DNA of 64,000 bases, from positions 28,101 to 92,100 of the forward strand of contig JBEEGH010000007.1 in NCBI GenBank assembly GCA_041166745.1, written 5' to 3'. The notes under the pieces were generated by a model. That model had not been told where the DNA came from. It did no database searches and saw nothing but the letters and a program-made list of their open reading frames with translations. The position numbers and the translations under genes are program-made. Positions 17,455 through 24,974 of the stretch are shown here, in pieces; the stretch's first letter is position 1; every line of letters begins with the position of its first letter. Source of the stretch: DASUCS01 sp041166745. GTDB lineage: Bacteria > Actinomycetota > Acidimicrobiia > Acidimicrobiales > JACDCH01.

Positions 17455-17464
17455 AGCGTAGGGT
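17455..17464. promoter_or_regulatory. Shared-TA bidirectional -10 element (Lys-rich protein / 2OG oxygenase)
   Basis: AGCGTAGGGT reads TAGGGT on the plus strand (17459-17464), 6 nt before ATG 17471. It reads TACGCT on the minus strand (17460-17455), 6 nt before ATG 17448. The two boxes share the TA at 17459-17460, and both genes have the same 6-nt spacing. Confidence 0.65.
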
Positions 17465-17470
17465 GCGCGC

Positions 17471-18427
17471 ATGGCTCAGGACCGGCACCTCCCGGTCATC
17501 GACGTGTCCGGCGGTGTCGCGGGTGTCGCGGCCGACATCGATGCTGCGTGCCGCGACATGGGTTTCTTCTTCGTCGTCGGTCACGGTGTCCCGGTCGACC
17601 TGCAGGATCGGCTCGACTCCCAGGCCCGCGAGTTCTTCGCCATGGACGAGGACGAGAAAGCCGAGATCGACATGAAGCTCGGTGGCCTGGCCTGGCGCGG
17701 ATGGTTTCCCGTCGGCGGCGAGCTGACATCCGGTCACCCCGACATGAAGGAAGGGTTGTACTTCGGACAGGAGCGTCCGCCGAGCACCGTCCCACTCCAC
17801 GGACCGAACCTCTTCCCCGCACACCCGGTCGGCTTGCGTCAGGCCGTGCTCGACTACATGGACGCTGTGACGGAACTCGGCCACAAGGTGCTGCGAGGCA
17901 TCTCGCTCGCGCTCGGGCTCGACGAGGACTGGTTCGATCGCAACCTCACCGCGGACCCGCTGGTGTTGTTTCGGATCTTCCACTATCCGCCACTCGCGAG
18001 CACCGACGAACGATGGAGTGTGGGCGAGCACACGGACTACGGGCTCATCACCATCCTCGCCCAGGACTCCTCCGGCGGTCTTTCCGTGCGCAGCCCGCAG
18101 GGTTGGGTCGACGTCCCTCCGATTCCGAACGCGTTCGTCGTCAACCTCGGCGACATGCTCGAGCGCATGACCGGCGGCCGTTACAAGTCGACGCCTCACC
18201 GCGTGCACAACACCAGCGGAGTCGATCGGTTGTCGTTCCCGCTGTTCATGGATCCGGCCTGGGACGCCGAGGTACTCCCAGTGCCGTTCGATGGTGTCGA
18301 CCATCGGGACGCTGGCGCCGATCGTTGGGATGGCGCCAGCGTCCACGACTGGTCAGGCACGTACGGCGATTACCTGTTGACGAAGGTCGGTCGCGTGTTT
18401 CCGGACCTTCGCGATGAGGTGCTCTAG
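17471..18427 (+). CDS. 2-oxoglutarate/Fe(II)-dependent dioxygenase (isopenicillin-N-synthase-like)
   Basis: A 318-residue non-heme iron oxygenase. The N-terminal DIOX_N region has MGFFFVVGHGVP, and the double-stranded beta-helix core has the iron ligands His and Asp in GEHTDYGLIT and the second His in STPHRVHN. The 2-oxoglutarate-binding Arg/Ser pair is in DRLSFPLF. The family hydroxylates or desaturates small molecules (flavonoids, gibberellins, beta-lactam precursors); the substrate here is unknown. The ATG start lies 6 nt after TAGGGT. The next gene is convergent, 6 bp away. Confidence 0.9.
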   Translation: MAQDRHLPVIDVSGGVAGVAADIDAACRDMGFFFVVGHGVPVDLQDRLDSQAREFFAMDEDEKAEIDMKLGGLAWRGWFPVGGELTSGHPDMKEGLYFGQERPPSTVPLHGPNLFPAHPVGLRQAVLDYMDAVTELGHKVLRGISLALGLDEDWFDRNLTADPLVLFRIFHYPPLASTDERWSVGEHTDYGLITILAQDSSGGLSVRSPQGWVDVPPIPNAFVVNLGDMLERMTGGRYKSTPHRVHNTSGVDRLSFPLFMDPAWDAEVLPVPFDGVDHRDAGADRWDGASVHDWSGTYGDYLLTKVGRVFPDLRDEVL

Positions 18428-18433
18428 CAGAAC

Positions 18434-18946
18434 TCAGACGCCGAGAGTGCTGTGCAATTCCGCCGCACGGACGAGTACCGCTCGGACGTAGCCCCACGAA
18501 TGGTTGTAGTTCCAGATCGCCGACTCGTGGGTTGCACTCGCCGCGACTCCATTCGCGCACAGCAGATTCGTCGCGCCGGTGAGCGCATCCATGAGGTCTG
18601 ACGGGTCGGCGGCACCGTCGTGGTCGGCGTCGACGCCGTACGCCGCCCACGTGTCTGGCAAGAACTGCATCGGTCCGATCGCGCCCGCGCTCGACGTCGC
18701 ACCCTGCGACCCGCGACCGGTCTCCACATCGTGAATCGCGACGAGGATCAGCGGATCGAGACCCGGGCACGCCGACGCGGCCCGCGCGTAACCCTGGTAG
18801 TCCGCCGGCAATCGTCGAGGTGCCACCTTGTGCATCGGAGCAGACGCCGCGGTCGCCGCCCCGACGTCGGATACCGCGACCGCCAGGCCGAGCACCAAGA
18901 CCGAGGCGGTGATGCCCGCGAGGAGCCGACGAGGCGGGATTGCCAC
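18434..18946 (-). CDS. Secreted lytic murein transglycosylase (SLT domain)
   Basis: A 170-residue exported protein. Residues 1-35 form a signal peptide (RRLLAGITASVLVLGLAVAV then an Ala-rich cleavage region). The rest is a small goose-lysozyme-like SLT domain: ILVAIHDVETGRGSQ holds the presumed catalytic Glu, and GAIGPMQFLPDTWAAYG is the conserved Gx-GPMQF motif of RlpA/MltB-like enzymes. It would cleave peptidoglycan glycan strands outside the membrane. The GTG start at 18946 lies 6 nt after TAGCCG on the minus strand. Confidence 0.88.
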   Translation of the reverse strand: MAIPPRRLLAGITASVLVLGLAVAVSDVGAATAASAPMHKVAPRRLPADYQGYARAASACPGLDPLILVAIHDVETGRGSQGATSSAGAIGPMQFLPDTWAAYGVDADHDGAADPSDLMDALTGATNLLCANGVAASATHESAIWNYNHSWGYVRAVLVRAAELHSTLGV

Positions 18947-19001
18947 ACCGGACGGCTACCCCCATGGCCACCGCGGCAACCGTGGGCGGAATACTGGGGC
19001 G

Positions 19002-19613
19002 ATGGGTGCCGCCGTAGACGCAGTGGTGTTCGATCTGGGCGGCGTCCTCATCGATTGGAATCCCCGCTACCTGTACCGCCAGCTCTTCGACGACGACGTG
19101 GCGATGGAGGACTTCCTCGCCAACGTCTGCACGTTGGAGTGGCATGTCGCTCACGATCTCGGACACAGCACCGCCGTATCGTGCGCGGAGCTGGCGCGGC
19201 AGCATCCCGAGCACGCAGCGATGATCCTCGCTTGGGCGGAGCGAACCGAGGACATGATCGGCGGAGCCATCGACGAGACCGTCGAGATACTGGCCGAGCT
19301 CAAAGCGGCCGGAGTGCCGTGCTACATCCTCAGCAACATGGAGCCCGAGACGTTTCCGCTGCGAGTCGAGCGGTTCGAGTTCCTCCACTGGTTCGACGGC
19401 CACGTGATCTCAGGCATGGAGGGTCTCGTGAAGCCCGACCCGAAGATCTTCCGCCAGTTGCTTCGGCGCTTCGATCTGCAACCGTCACGCACGCTGTTCA
19501 TCGACGACAGCCCGGTCAATGTCGAAGCCGCCGCGGCGATCGGGATCCACGCCGTTCTGTTCGAGTCGCCAGCGCAACTGCGCGCGCACCTCGAGAACGT
19601 GGGTTTGCTCTAG
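19002..19613 (+). CDS. HAD-superfamily hydrolase (subfamily IA)
   Basis: A 203-residue haloacid-dehalogenase-fold phosphatase of the YihX-like group. Motif I is VVFDLGGVLIDWN (residues 8-20), with the nucleophilic Asp at 11 and Leu instead of the second acidic residue. Motif II is YILSNME, the Lys of motif III is in LVKPDPKIF, and motif IV is LFIDDSPVN. It probably dephosphorylates a small sugar phosphate or nucleotide. ATG 19002 is chosen because the domain starts immediately after it. It is divergent from the transglycosylase gene. Confidence 0.87.
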   Translation: MGAAVDAVVFDLGGVLIDWNPRYLYRQLFDDDVAMEDFLANVCTLEWHVAHDLGHSTAVSCAELARQHPEHAAMILAWAERTEDMIGGAIDETVEILAELKAAGVPCYILSNMEPETFPLRVERFEFLHWFDGHVISGMEGLVKPDPKIFRQLLRRFDLQPSRTLFIDDSPVNVEAAAAIGIHAVLFESPAQLRAHLENVGLL

Positions 19614-19620
19614 CCCTGCG

Positions 19621-20094
19621 TCAGGACTTCTGGTAGCGCTTCGCCGGGGTGCCTGGTGGGTTCGAGGCGCCGGGTGCGGCGTCGGGGTTCGGCACGCAGA
19701 CCTCGCACTCGAGGCCGTCGGGATCGCGGAAGAACACGCTCAGGATCGGTCCGAAGTCCGTCACGAAGTCGTCCGCCGCGCCGCGAGCCATGAGGCGGTC
19801 ACGAATCGTCTCGAACGCCTCGATGGATTCCGCCTGCAACGCGAGGTGATCGAGGCGGCCCCGGCCGAACATCGGGGTCTGGCGGTCAGCCTCGGTGTTG
19901 CCCTCGACTTGGAACACGTTGAGCTCTGCGCTCGGACCGACGTGGATGACCGTCATGCGCACAGGACCCTCGCCCGAACCCGGTTCGGGCCCGTCGCGAA
20001 GCACTTTGGCGTCGAACACGTCCACGTAGAAGGCCTGAAGCCGCTCGGTGTCGTTGGTCAGGATGGCGACGTGGTTGAAACCTGAAGTAAGCAA
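19621..20094 (-). CDS. VOC-family (glyoxalase/dioxygenase-fold) protein
   Basis: A 157-residue vicinal-oxygen-chelate protein built from two beta-alpha-beta-beta-beta modules. The metal ligands are the His in FNHVAILT near the start, the His in RLDHLALQ and the Glu in DPDGLECEVCVPN. The family includes glyoxalases, extradiol dioxygenases and epimerases, and the exact reaction is not evident. The start is taken as the TTG at 20094: the domain begins at once, no ATG or GTG fits, and CATGCT lies 6 nt before it on the minus strand. Confidence 0.82.
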   Translation of the reverse strand: MLTSGFNHVAILTNDTERLQAFYVDVFDAKVLRDGPEPGSGEGPVRMTVIHVGPSAELNVFQVEGNTEADRQTPMFGRGRLDHLALQAESIEAFETIRDRLMARGAADDFVTDFGPILSVFFRDPDGLECEVCVPNPDAAPGASNPPGTPAKRYQKS

Positions 20095-20103
20095 GCCCCC
20101 AGC

Positions 20104-21363
20104 ATGCCTGACCTCGACGCTGCTCGCGACCTGCTGAGGTTCATCGACGCGTCGCCGTCGCCGTTTCACGCGTGTGCGACCGCCGCCGCACGTCTCGATG
20201 CCGCCGGGTTCGCCAGGGTCGCCGAGATCGACGCATGGCCGGCGGACTCCAATCGCGCCTATCTCATCCGCGACGGAAGCCTCGTCGCGTGGTCGGTACC
20301 CGACAGCGCAATCGCCACAACGCCGTTTCGAATCATCGGCGCACACACGGACAGCCCGAACTTGCGAGTCAAGCCCCACGCCGACGTCGAGCGCGCGGGC
20401 GCGCAACTGCTCGCCGTCGAGGTCTACGGCGGGCCGCTGTACAACTCGTGGCTCGACCGCGACCTCGGACTCGCGGGACGCGTCGCGCTGCGAGGGGGCG
20501 ACCTGCGGTTGTTGCACGTCGATCGTGCGATCGCCCGCATCCCGCAACTGGCGATCCACCTCGACCGGGAGGTGAACGTCTCCGGACTCGTACTCAACCC
20601 GCAGCAACACCTCAACCCGGTGTGGGCGATCGGGAACGCGGACTTCAGCGCGTTCGTCGCCGCGGAGCTCGGCGTCGGCGCGGACGAGATCTTGTTCTGG
20701 GACCTCATGCTCCTCGACGTCACACCGGGCTCGCTGCTCGGTCGCGACGACGAGCTGATCAGCGCCGGACGCATCGACAACCTGTGCTCGTCGTGGGCGG
20801 CCGTCGAGGCCGTCATCAACGCCACGGGCAGCAACGAGATCGGCGTCGTGGTGCTGTTCGATCACGAGGAGGTCGGGAGCTCGAGCAACCGGGGCGCGAT
20901 GAGCCCGATGCTCGAGGCCGCCCTCGAGCGCATCACCCTCGGGCTGGGCGGCGGTCGCGAGGAATGGAGACGCGCGCTGGCGGCGTCGATCTGCCTGTCG
21001 GCCGACATGGCGCACGCGACCCACCCGAACTACAGCGAACGCCACGAGCCCGGCCATTGGATCGCGATCAACGGCGGACCGGTGGTGAAGACCAATGTGT
21101 CGCAGCGCTATGCAACAGACGCGCGATCAGCGGCGGAGTTCGTCGAAGCCTGCGAACGCGTCGACGTGCCCGTGCAGCACTACGTGCATCGCAATGACTT
21201 GGTCTGCGGGTCCACGATCGGGCCGATCACTGCCGCTCGGCTCGGCATCTCGACCGTCGACGTCGGCGCGCCACAGCTGTCGATGCATTCAGCGCGTGAG
21301 CTGATGGGTTCGACCGACGCCGCCCTCTACAAGACCGCGCTGACCGCCTTCCTCACGACCTAG
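20104..21363 (+). CDS. apeB: M18-family aminopeptidase
   Basis: A cytoplasmic, two-zinc aminopeptidase of 419 residues that removes N-terminal (often acidic or neutral) residues from peptides. It has all family landmarks: PSPFHAC near residue 20, the first zinc site GAHTDSPNLRVKP, SAGRIDNLCSS with the bridging Asp, the catalytic Glu pair in FDHEEVGSSSNRGA, and the final zinc His in GAPQLSMHSARE. The start codon lies 9 bp from that of the divergent VOC gene. The last 4 bp overlap the convergent amidohydrolase gene. Confidence 0.92.
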   Translation: MPDLDAARDLLRFIDASPSPFHACATAAARLDAAGFARVAEIDAWPADSNRAYLIRDGSLVAWSVPDSAIATTPFRIIGAHTDSPNLRVKPHADVERAGAQLLAVEVYGGPLYNSWLDRDLGLAGRVALRGGDLRLLHVDRAIARIPQLAIHLDREVNVSGLVLNPQQHLNPVWAIGNADFSAFVAAELGVGADEILFWDLMLLDVTPGSLLGRDDELISAGRIDNLCSSWAAVEAVINATGSNEIGVVVLFDHEEVGSSSNRGAMSPMLEAALERITLGLGGGREEWRRALAASICLSADMAHATHPNYSERHEPGHWIAINGGPVVKTNVSQRYATDARSAAEFVEACERVDVPVQHYVHRNDLVCGSTIGPITAARLGISTVDVGAPQLSMHSARELMGSTDAALYKTALTAFLTT

Positions 21364-22736
21364 ACGGCCCACGGATGGTCAGCGGCGAACGAGGCCGCGA
21401 TCGCCGCCGGGGTGACCGGCCCATAGGTGCGATTGCCGAGCGCGGTCTCTTGTCGAGCCCGTTCGAGATCGTCGGCGCTGAAGGTGCAGGCCGCTCCCGC
21501 AACCTTCGCCAAGTCGACGCCGTACAGCCGAGCCGCGTTCTGACCCAGGATCTTTGCCTTCGCTGCGGGCGTCAGCGCGGGGTACCCGAAACGTTCCTGC
21601 GACTCTGCCGTGATCTCGAAGGCTCGGAACGCCTGGATCTGATCCTGCGGCGAGCCGTACCAGATCGAATCCGTGCCCCAGAGGATGTTGTCCTCCCCCA
21701 CCGCCGACAGGAGCTTGCCGAGCACATGGGCCGCCTGGTCGGGATCGGCCATCACCGACTTCCAGGTCGAGCCCAGCTCGGCGTACACGTTGCCTCGGGC
21801 GGACACGCCGGCATCACGGAGGGACTTCACCAAACGGTCGACCCCGCGGCCGCCCTCCGAAAACGGTCCCTCGACGTTCCCTGGCTCATAGCCCGAGTGG
21901 TAGACGACGATGCTCAAATCGGGATGAGCAACGGCCGCCGGCCCGATGTCGGCCGGCGACGCCGCGCTCGAGCCACCGGAGAACCCTTTGTGCACCGCAA
22001 CGAGGCGCGTGCCGCCGGCGGCCGCTAGCGCCGACACCTGGCCGAGGAAGGCTTCACCGGTCGCGTCGGTGAACGTCCAGCCCGGACCGGGTGCGTGCGT
22101 GTACACCTTCCACGCCGCGATCGAATGCAAGGTGTGGAGCTCGTCCATGGCGGCCAGCGCGGCGTCGCGGCGACCGACGTTCGGCACTGCGTGACCCTGC
22201 AGCAGTACGCGCTCGTCGCCGCACAGCCGCGTCGCAAACGCGCGAGCCCGCTCCATCACATCGATCGACAAAGGGTCCGCGTCGCCGACGACCGGAATCG
22301 CGGACAGCACCACCATGCCGGTGTCGCTGCGGAGGAACAACTCCTCCATCCAGTGGTCGATCCCGAAGCAGAGCTTCGGATCTCCTTCGCCGCAGTTGCG
22401 TTGCGGAAAACCGGTGAAGTCCGGAGCGTCGGGCACATGCGCGTAGTCGAGCAAGTGCGTCTGCACGTCGAGAATCGCCTCGGCTCCGCCGATCGCCTGC
22501 TGCGCTGCGCTCGTGTCCGTCGCCGCCTCGGGTGGCAATGAGAACGACCCGGCGGGGCGGGCCGCCCCTCCTCGGTCCTTCGAGCACCCGTCGAGCACCA
22601 TCAGACCGAGGGCGGATCCCATCGTCGAGAGCAGGAAGCGACGGCGGCTCATGCCCAGTCGACGCGCGGTCGCATCCGACTCGGCTCGGGCTCGGCGCAT
22701 GGCCTCGCGCACCACCGGCGTCGGCGGAGGCGGCAC
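21360..22736 (-). CDS. Tat-exported amidohydrolase-family lipoprotein (true start probably upstream)
   Basis: A metal-dependent hydrolase of the amidohydrolase-2 (TIM-barrel) type, at least 458 residues. A twin-arginine signal SRRRFLLSTMGSALGL is followed by a lipobox-like LDGC, so it should be exported folded and lipid-anchored. The catalytic domain starts at ILDVQTHLLDY and includes VAVHKGFSGG, VVYHSGYE and LWGTDSIWYG. GTG 22736 is the only canonical start. The reading frame stays open upstream and encodes IKLAPCSNGEF, which I recall as the conserved N-terminus of this family. ATC 22805, five bases after a minus-strand TACCCT, could be the real start. Confidence 0.82.
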   Translation of the reverse strand: MPPPPTPVVREAMRRARAESDATARRLGMSRRRFLLSTMGSALGLMVLDGCSKDRGGAARPAGSFSLPPEAATDTSAAQQAIGGAEAILDVQTHLLDYAHVPDAPDFTGFPQRNCGEGDPKLCFGIDHWMEELFLRSDTGMVVLSAIPVVGDADPLSIDVMERARAFATRLCGDERVLLQGHAVPNVGRRDAALAAMDELHTLHSIAAWKVYTHAPGPGWTFTDATGEAFLGQVSALAAAGGTRLVAVHKGFSGGSSAASPADIGPAAVAHPDLSIVVYHSGYEPGNVEGPFSEGGRGVDRLVKSLRDAGVSARGNVYAELGSTWKSVMADPDQAAHVLGKLLSAVGEDNILWGTDSIWYGSPQDQIQAFRAFEITAESQERFGYPALTPAAKAKILGQNAARLYGVDLAKVAGAACTFSADDLERARQETALGNRTYGPVTPAAIAASFAADHPWAV

Positions 22737-22822
22737 GAACTCGCCGTTCGAGCAGGGCGCCAGCTTGATCGGCAGCCCCGGGTCGATGTCGTCCCGACGA
22801 GCGATGCGCGAGGGTACGTCGT

Positions 22823-23236
22823 ATGGACATCGCTCAGGCCGTCGCGTTCATTCGCTCGAACCACAACGCCGTACTGCACACCTTCCGCCGGGACGGGTCA
22901 CCCCAGCTCTCGCCGATCACCATCGGCGTGGACGACGAAGGACACCCGATCATCTCGAGCAGGGAAACCGCCTTCAAGACCAAGAATCTGCTGCGTGATC
23001 CACGAGCGACCGTGTGCGTGTTGAACGATCGGTTCTACGGCGAGTGGGCGTACGTCGACGGCACGTGCGAGGTGGTCCATCTGCCCGAAGCGATGGAGCT
23101 GCTCGTGGACTACTACCGCCAGGTCCGCGGGGAGGAGCATCCGGACTGGGACGAGTACCGCACGGCCATGGCCACCGACCGCCGGGTGATCCTGCGCCTG
23201 ACGGTCGAACGCGCCGGCCCGACGCAGCACGGCTGA
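22823..23236 (+). CDS. PPOX-class F420/flavin-dependent oxidoreductase
   Basis: A 137-residue split-barrel protein of the pyridoxamine-phosphate-oxidase fold (F420-dependent FDOR-B type). The N-terminus AFIRSNHNAVLHTFRRDGSP is typical, followed by LSPITIGVDDEGH and LLRDPRATVCVLND. These enzymes reduce or oxidise small molecules using F420, FMN or heme; the cofactor cannot be decided here, though F420 is common in actinobacteria. It is divergent from the amidohydrolase gene and 51 bp upstream of the regulator gene. Confidence 0.85.
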   Translation: MDIAQAVAFIRSNHNAVLHTFRRDGSPQLSPITIGVDDEGHPIISSRETAFKTKNLLRDPRATVCVLNDRFYGEWAYVDGTCEVVHLPEAMELLVDYYRQVRGEEHPDWDEYRTAMATDRRVILRLTVERAGPTQHG

Positions 23237-23246
23237 CCGGCTTCGA

Positions 23247-23281
23247 TTGGACTTTTCGGCCTCCGAAATCCATGCTCCGAA
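23247..23281 (+). promoter_or_regulatory. Promoter with inverted repeat upstream of the DtxR-type regulator
   Basis: TTGGAC (23247-23252) and CATGCT (23271-23276) are 18 bp apart and could be -35 and -10. Between them lies TTTCGG-CCT-CCGAAA (23254-23268), a perfect inverted repeat. CTCCGAA occurs at 23261-23267 and again at 23275-23281. The placement suits an autorepressor operator. Confidence 0.5.
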
Positions 23282-23287
23282 GCCGAC

Positions 23288-23962
23288 ATGGACGTCATGA
23301 AGCTGACCAAGTCCGAGCGCGAGACGCTCAAGGCCGTCTACCGGCTCACCAAGGGCGACGAACCCGCGCACACGGGTGACCTGGCCGACAAGCTCGAGGT
23401 CAGCCCTTCCACCGTCACCACCACGGTCAAGCGCCTCGCCGATCGGGGTCTCGTGGAGCACCGCCTCTACAAGGGCGTCGAGCTCACCGACGCCGGTCGT
23501 CGCGAAGCGGTGAGCGCGATTCGCCGCCACCGCATCGTCGAGCGCTTCCTCTCCGACATGCTCGGCTACGCATGGAACGAAGCCGACCGCCTGGCGACCT
23601 CGTTCGAGCACGAGCTCCCGCAGGAGGTCGAGGCCCGCATCTTCATCGCCCTCGACCGGCCGGCGACGTGTCCCCACGGGTTCCCGATCCCCGCGCTCGA
23701 GACCGACGACCTCCCCGACATGCCGCCCTTGTACGACCTCGAACCCGGCGATGTCGCCGTGGTCGCGGTTCCCGGGTCGACCGATCCTGAAGTGGTGGCC
23801 TTCCTCGACACGCTCGGACTGCGGCCGGGCGGACGGGTCGAGGTGCGCGAGAAACATCCGTTCGACGGTCCGCTGGTGCTGCGCGTCGACGGCAAGGACC
23901 GCACATTGGGCCGCACGGTCGCGCAACAAGTCTTTGTCCAAAGGGTCGCCGCCGCGAGTTGA
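23288..23962 (+). CDS. DtxR/MntR-family metal-dependent transcriptional regulator
   Basis: A 224-residue metal-sensing repressor of the IdeR/DtxR/MntR family. Residues 1-70 form the winged helix (GDLADKLEVSPSTVTTTVKRLADRGLVEH). Residues 75-140 are the dimerisation and metal domain (RRHRIVERFLSDMLGYAW, FEHELPQEVEARI, CPHGFPIP). The remainder is an SH3-like FeoA-type domain (LEPGDVAVVAVPG to VFVQRV). The Cys-Pro-His segment suggests an Fe or Mn site. Its own promoter carries a perfect inverted repeat, so autoregulation is likely. The start could also be the ATG nine bases later. Confidence 0.92.
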   Translation: MDVMKLTKSERETLKAVYRLTKGDEPAHTGDLADKLEVSPSTVTTTVKRLADRGLVEHRLYKGVELTDAGRREAVSAIRRHRIVERFLSDMLGYAWNEADRLATSFEHELPQEVEARIFIALDRPATCPHGFPIPALETDDLPDMPPLYDLEPGDVAVVAVPGSTDPEVVAFLDTLGLRPGGRVEVREKHPFDGPLVLRVDGKDRTLGRTVAQQVFVQRVAAAS

Positions 23963-23993
23963 CTCTGCGCCGACCCGCCTACGGTCGCGGACG

Positions 23994-24974
23994 ATGCTCC
24001 TGCTACTGACTGAGCCCTCCTTCACCCGCTTCGGCGATCGCATCGGCGCGGTGGCGCCAGACGCTCGTTTCATCCGGATGCAGAAGAACGGTGAGTTGCT
24101 GTTCGGCGATCGACCGCTCCCGTGGGAAGAGGCGAAGCCCGACGTCGCCTGGGTCACGTCGGATCTCTTCGACGATGGACCGGTTCGTCCGTTCTTCAAG
24201 CTGTTGCTGACAGCAAAGCCCGGCTGGGTGCAGATCGCGGGCGCCGGCGTCGATCATCCCGTGTTCGACATGATCCTCAGCGAGGGCGTGCGCCTCACCA
24301 CCTCGCACGTGACAGGCCTGCCGATCGCGGAATACGTCATGCGCGCTGTGCTCGATCACTATCAGCAGCCCTCGTTGTGGGCCGCGGAGCGCGCCGATCG
24401 CCGTTGGGCCCCTCACGACTTTCGCGAGGTGTACGGCACGACGTGGCTCGTCGTCGGCCTCGGTGCGATCGGAACTGCCGTCGCGGATCGTGCGCGAGCG
24501 TTCGGAGCGACGGTGATCGGAGTTCGCCGCAATCCGAACGGCAGCGAGCCCGTCGACGAGTGCGTGCGCCCTGACCGGCTCGAGGCGGTGCTCCCCCGGG
24601 CCGACGTCGTCGTGTTGTGCGCACCGGGCGGAGCCGAGACGCGCCACCTCTTGCACGCCGACACCTTCGGCGCGATGCGATCGCGATCCGTGCTCGTGAA
24701 CGTCGGTCGAGGATCGCTCGTCGACGAGGACGGGCTGCGCGCGGCTCTCGACCGCGGTATTCCCGAGATCGCGATCCTCGACGTCGTCGACACCGAACCA
24801 CCCCCAGCGGACAGCTGGCTCTGGTCACATCCCCGTGTCGTGCTCACACCACACTCTTCGGCGGGAGGCACAGGACGCTACGCCCGCTCGGCCGACGTCT
24901 TCTGCGACAACCTGGCGCGCTGGTTGAACGGCGAACCGCTCGATCACGAGGTGACGGCGGGCGCTACGCCCTGA
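23994..24974 (+). CDS. D-isomer-specific 2-hydroxyacid dehydrogenase family protein
   Basis: A 326-residue NAD(P)-dependent dehydrogenase of the D-2-hydroxyacid (phosphoglycerate/glyoxylate reductase) superfamily. The Rossmann cofactor loop is VVGLGAIGTAVADRARAFG, the catalytic Arg is in NVGRGSLVDEDGL, the Glu in LDVVDTEPP and the His in LTPHSSAGG. ATG 23994 is chosen because TACGGT lies 8 nt upstream and no domain residues precede it. It follows the regulator gene by 31 bp. Its end overlaps the convergent MFS gene by 31 bp. Confidence 0.88.
   Translation: MLLLLTEPSFTRFGDRIGAVAPDARFIRMQKNGELLFGDRPLPWEEAKPDVAWVTSDLFDDGPVRPFFKLLLTAKPGWVQIAGAGVDHPVFDMILSEGVRLTTSHVTGLPIAEYVMRAVLDHYQQPSLWAAERADRRWAPHDFREVYGTTWLVVGLGAIGTAVADRARAFGATVIGVRRNPNGSEPVDECVRPDRLEAVLPRADVVVLCAPGGAETRHLLHADTFGAMRSRSVLVNVGRGSLVDEDGLRAALDRGIPEIAILDVVDTEPPPADSWLWSHPRVVLTPHSSAGGTGRYARSADVFCDNLARWLNGEPLDHEVTAGATP

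Noticed and set aside
23026..23038. GAACGATCGGTTC as a third LexA box
   Set aside because: The spacer is five bases instead of four and the site lies in the middle of the PPOX gene.
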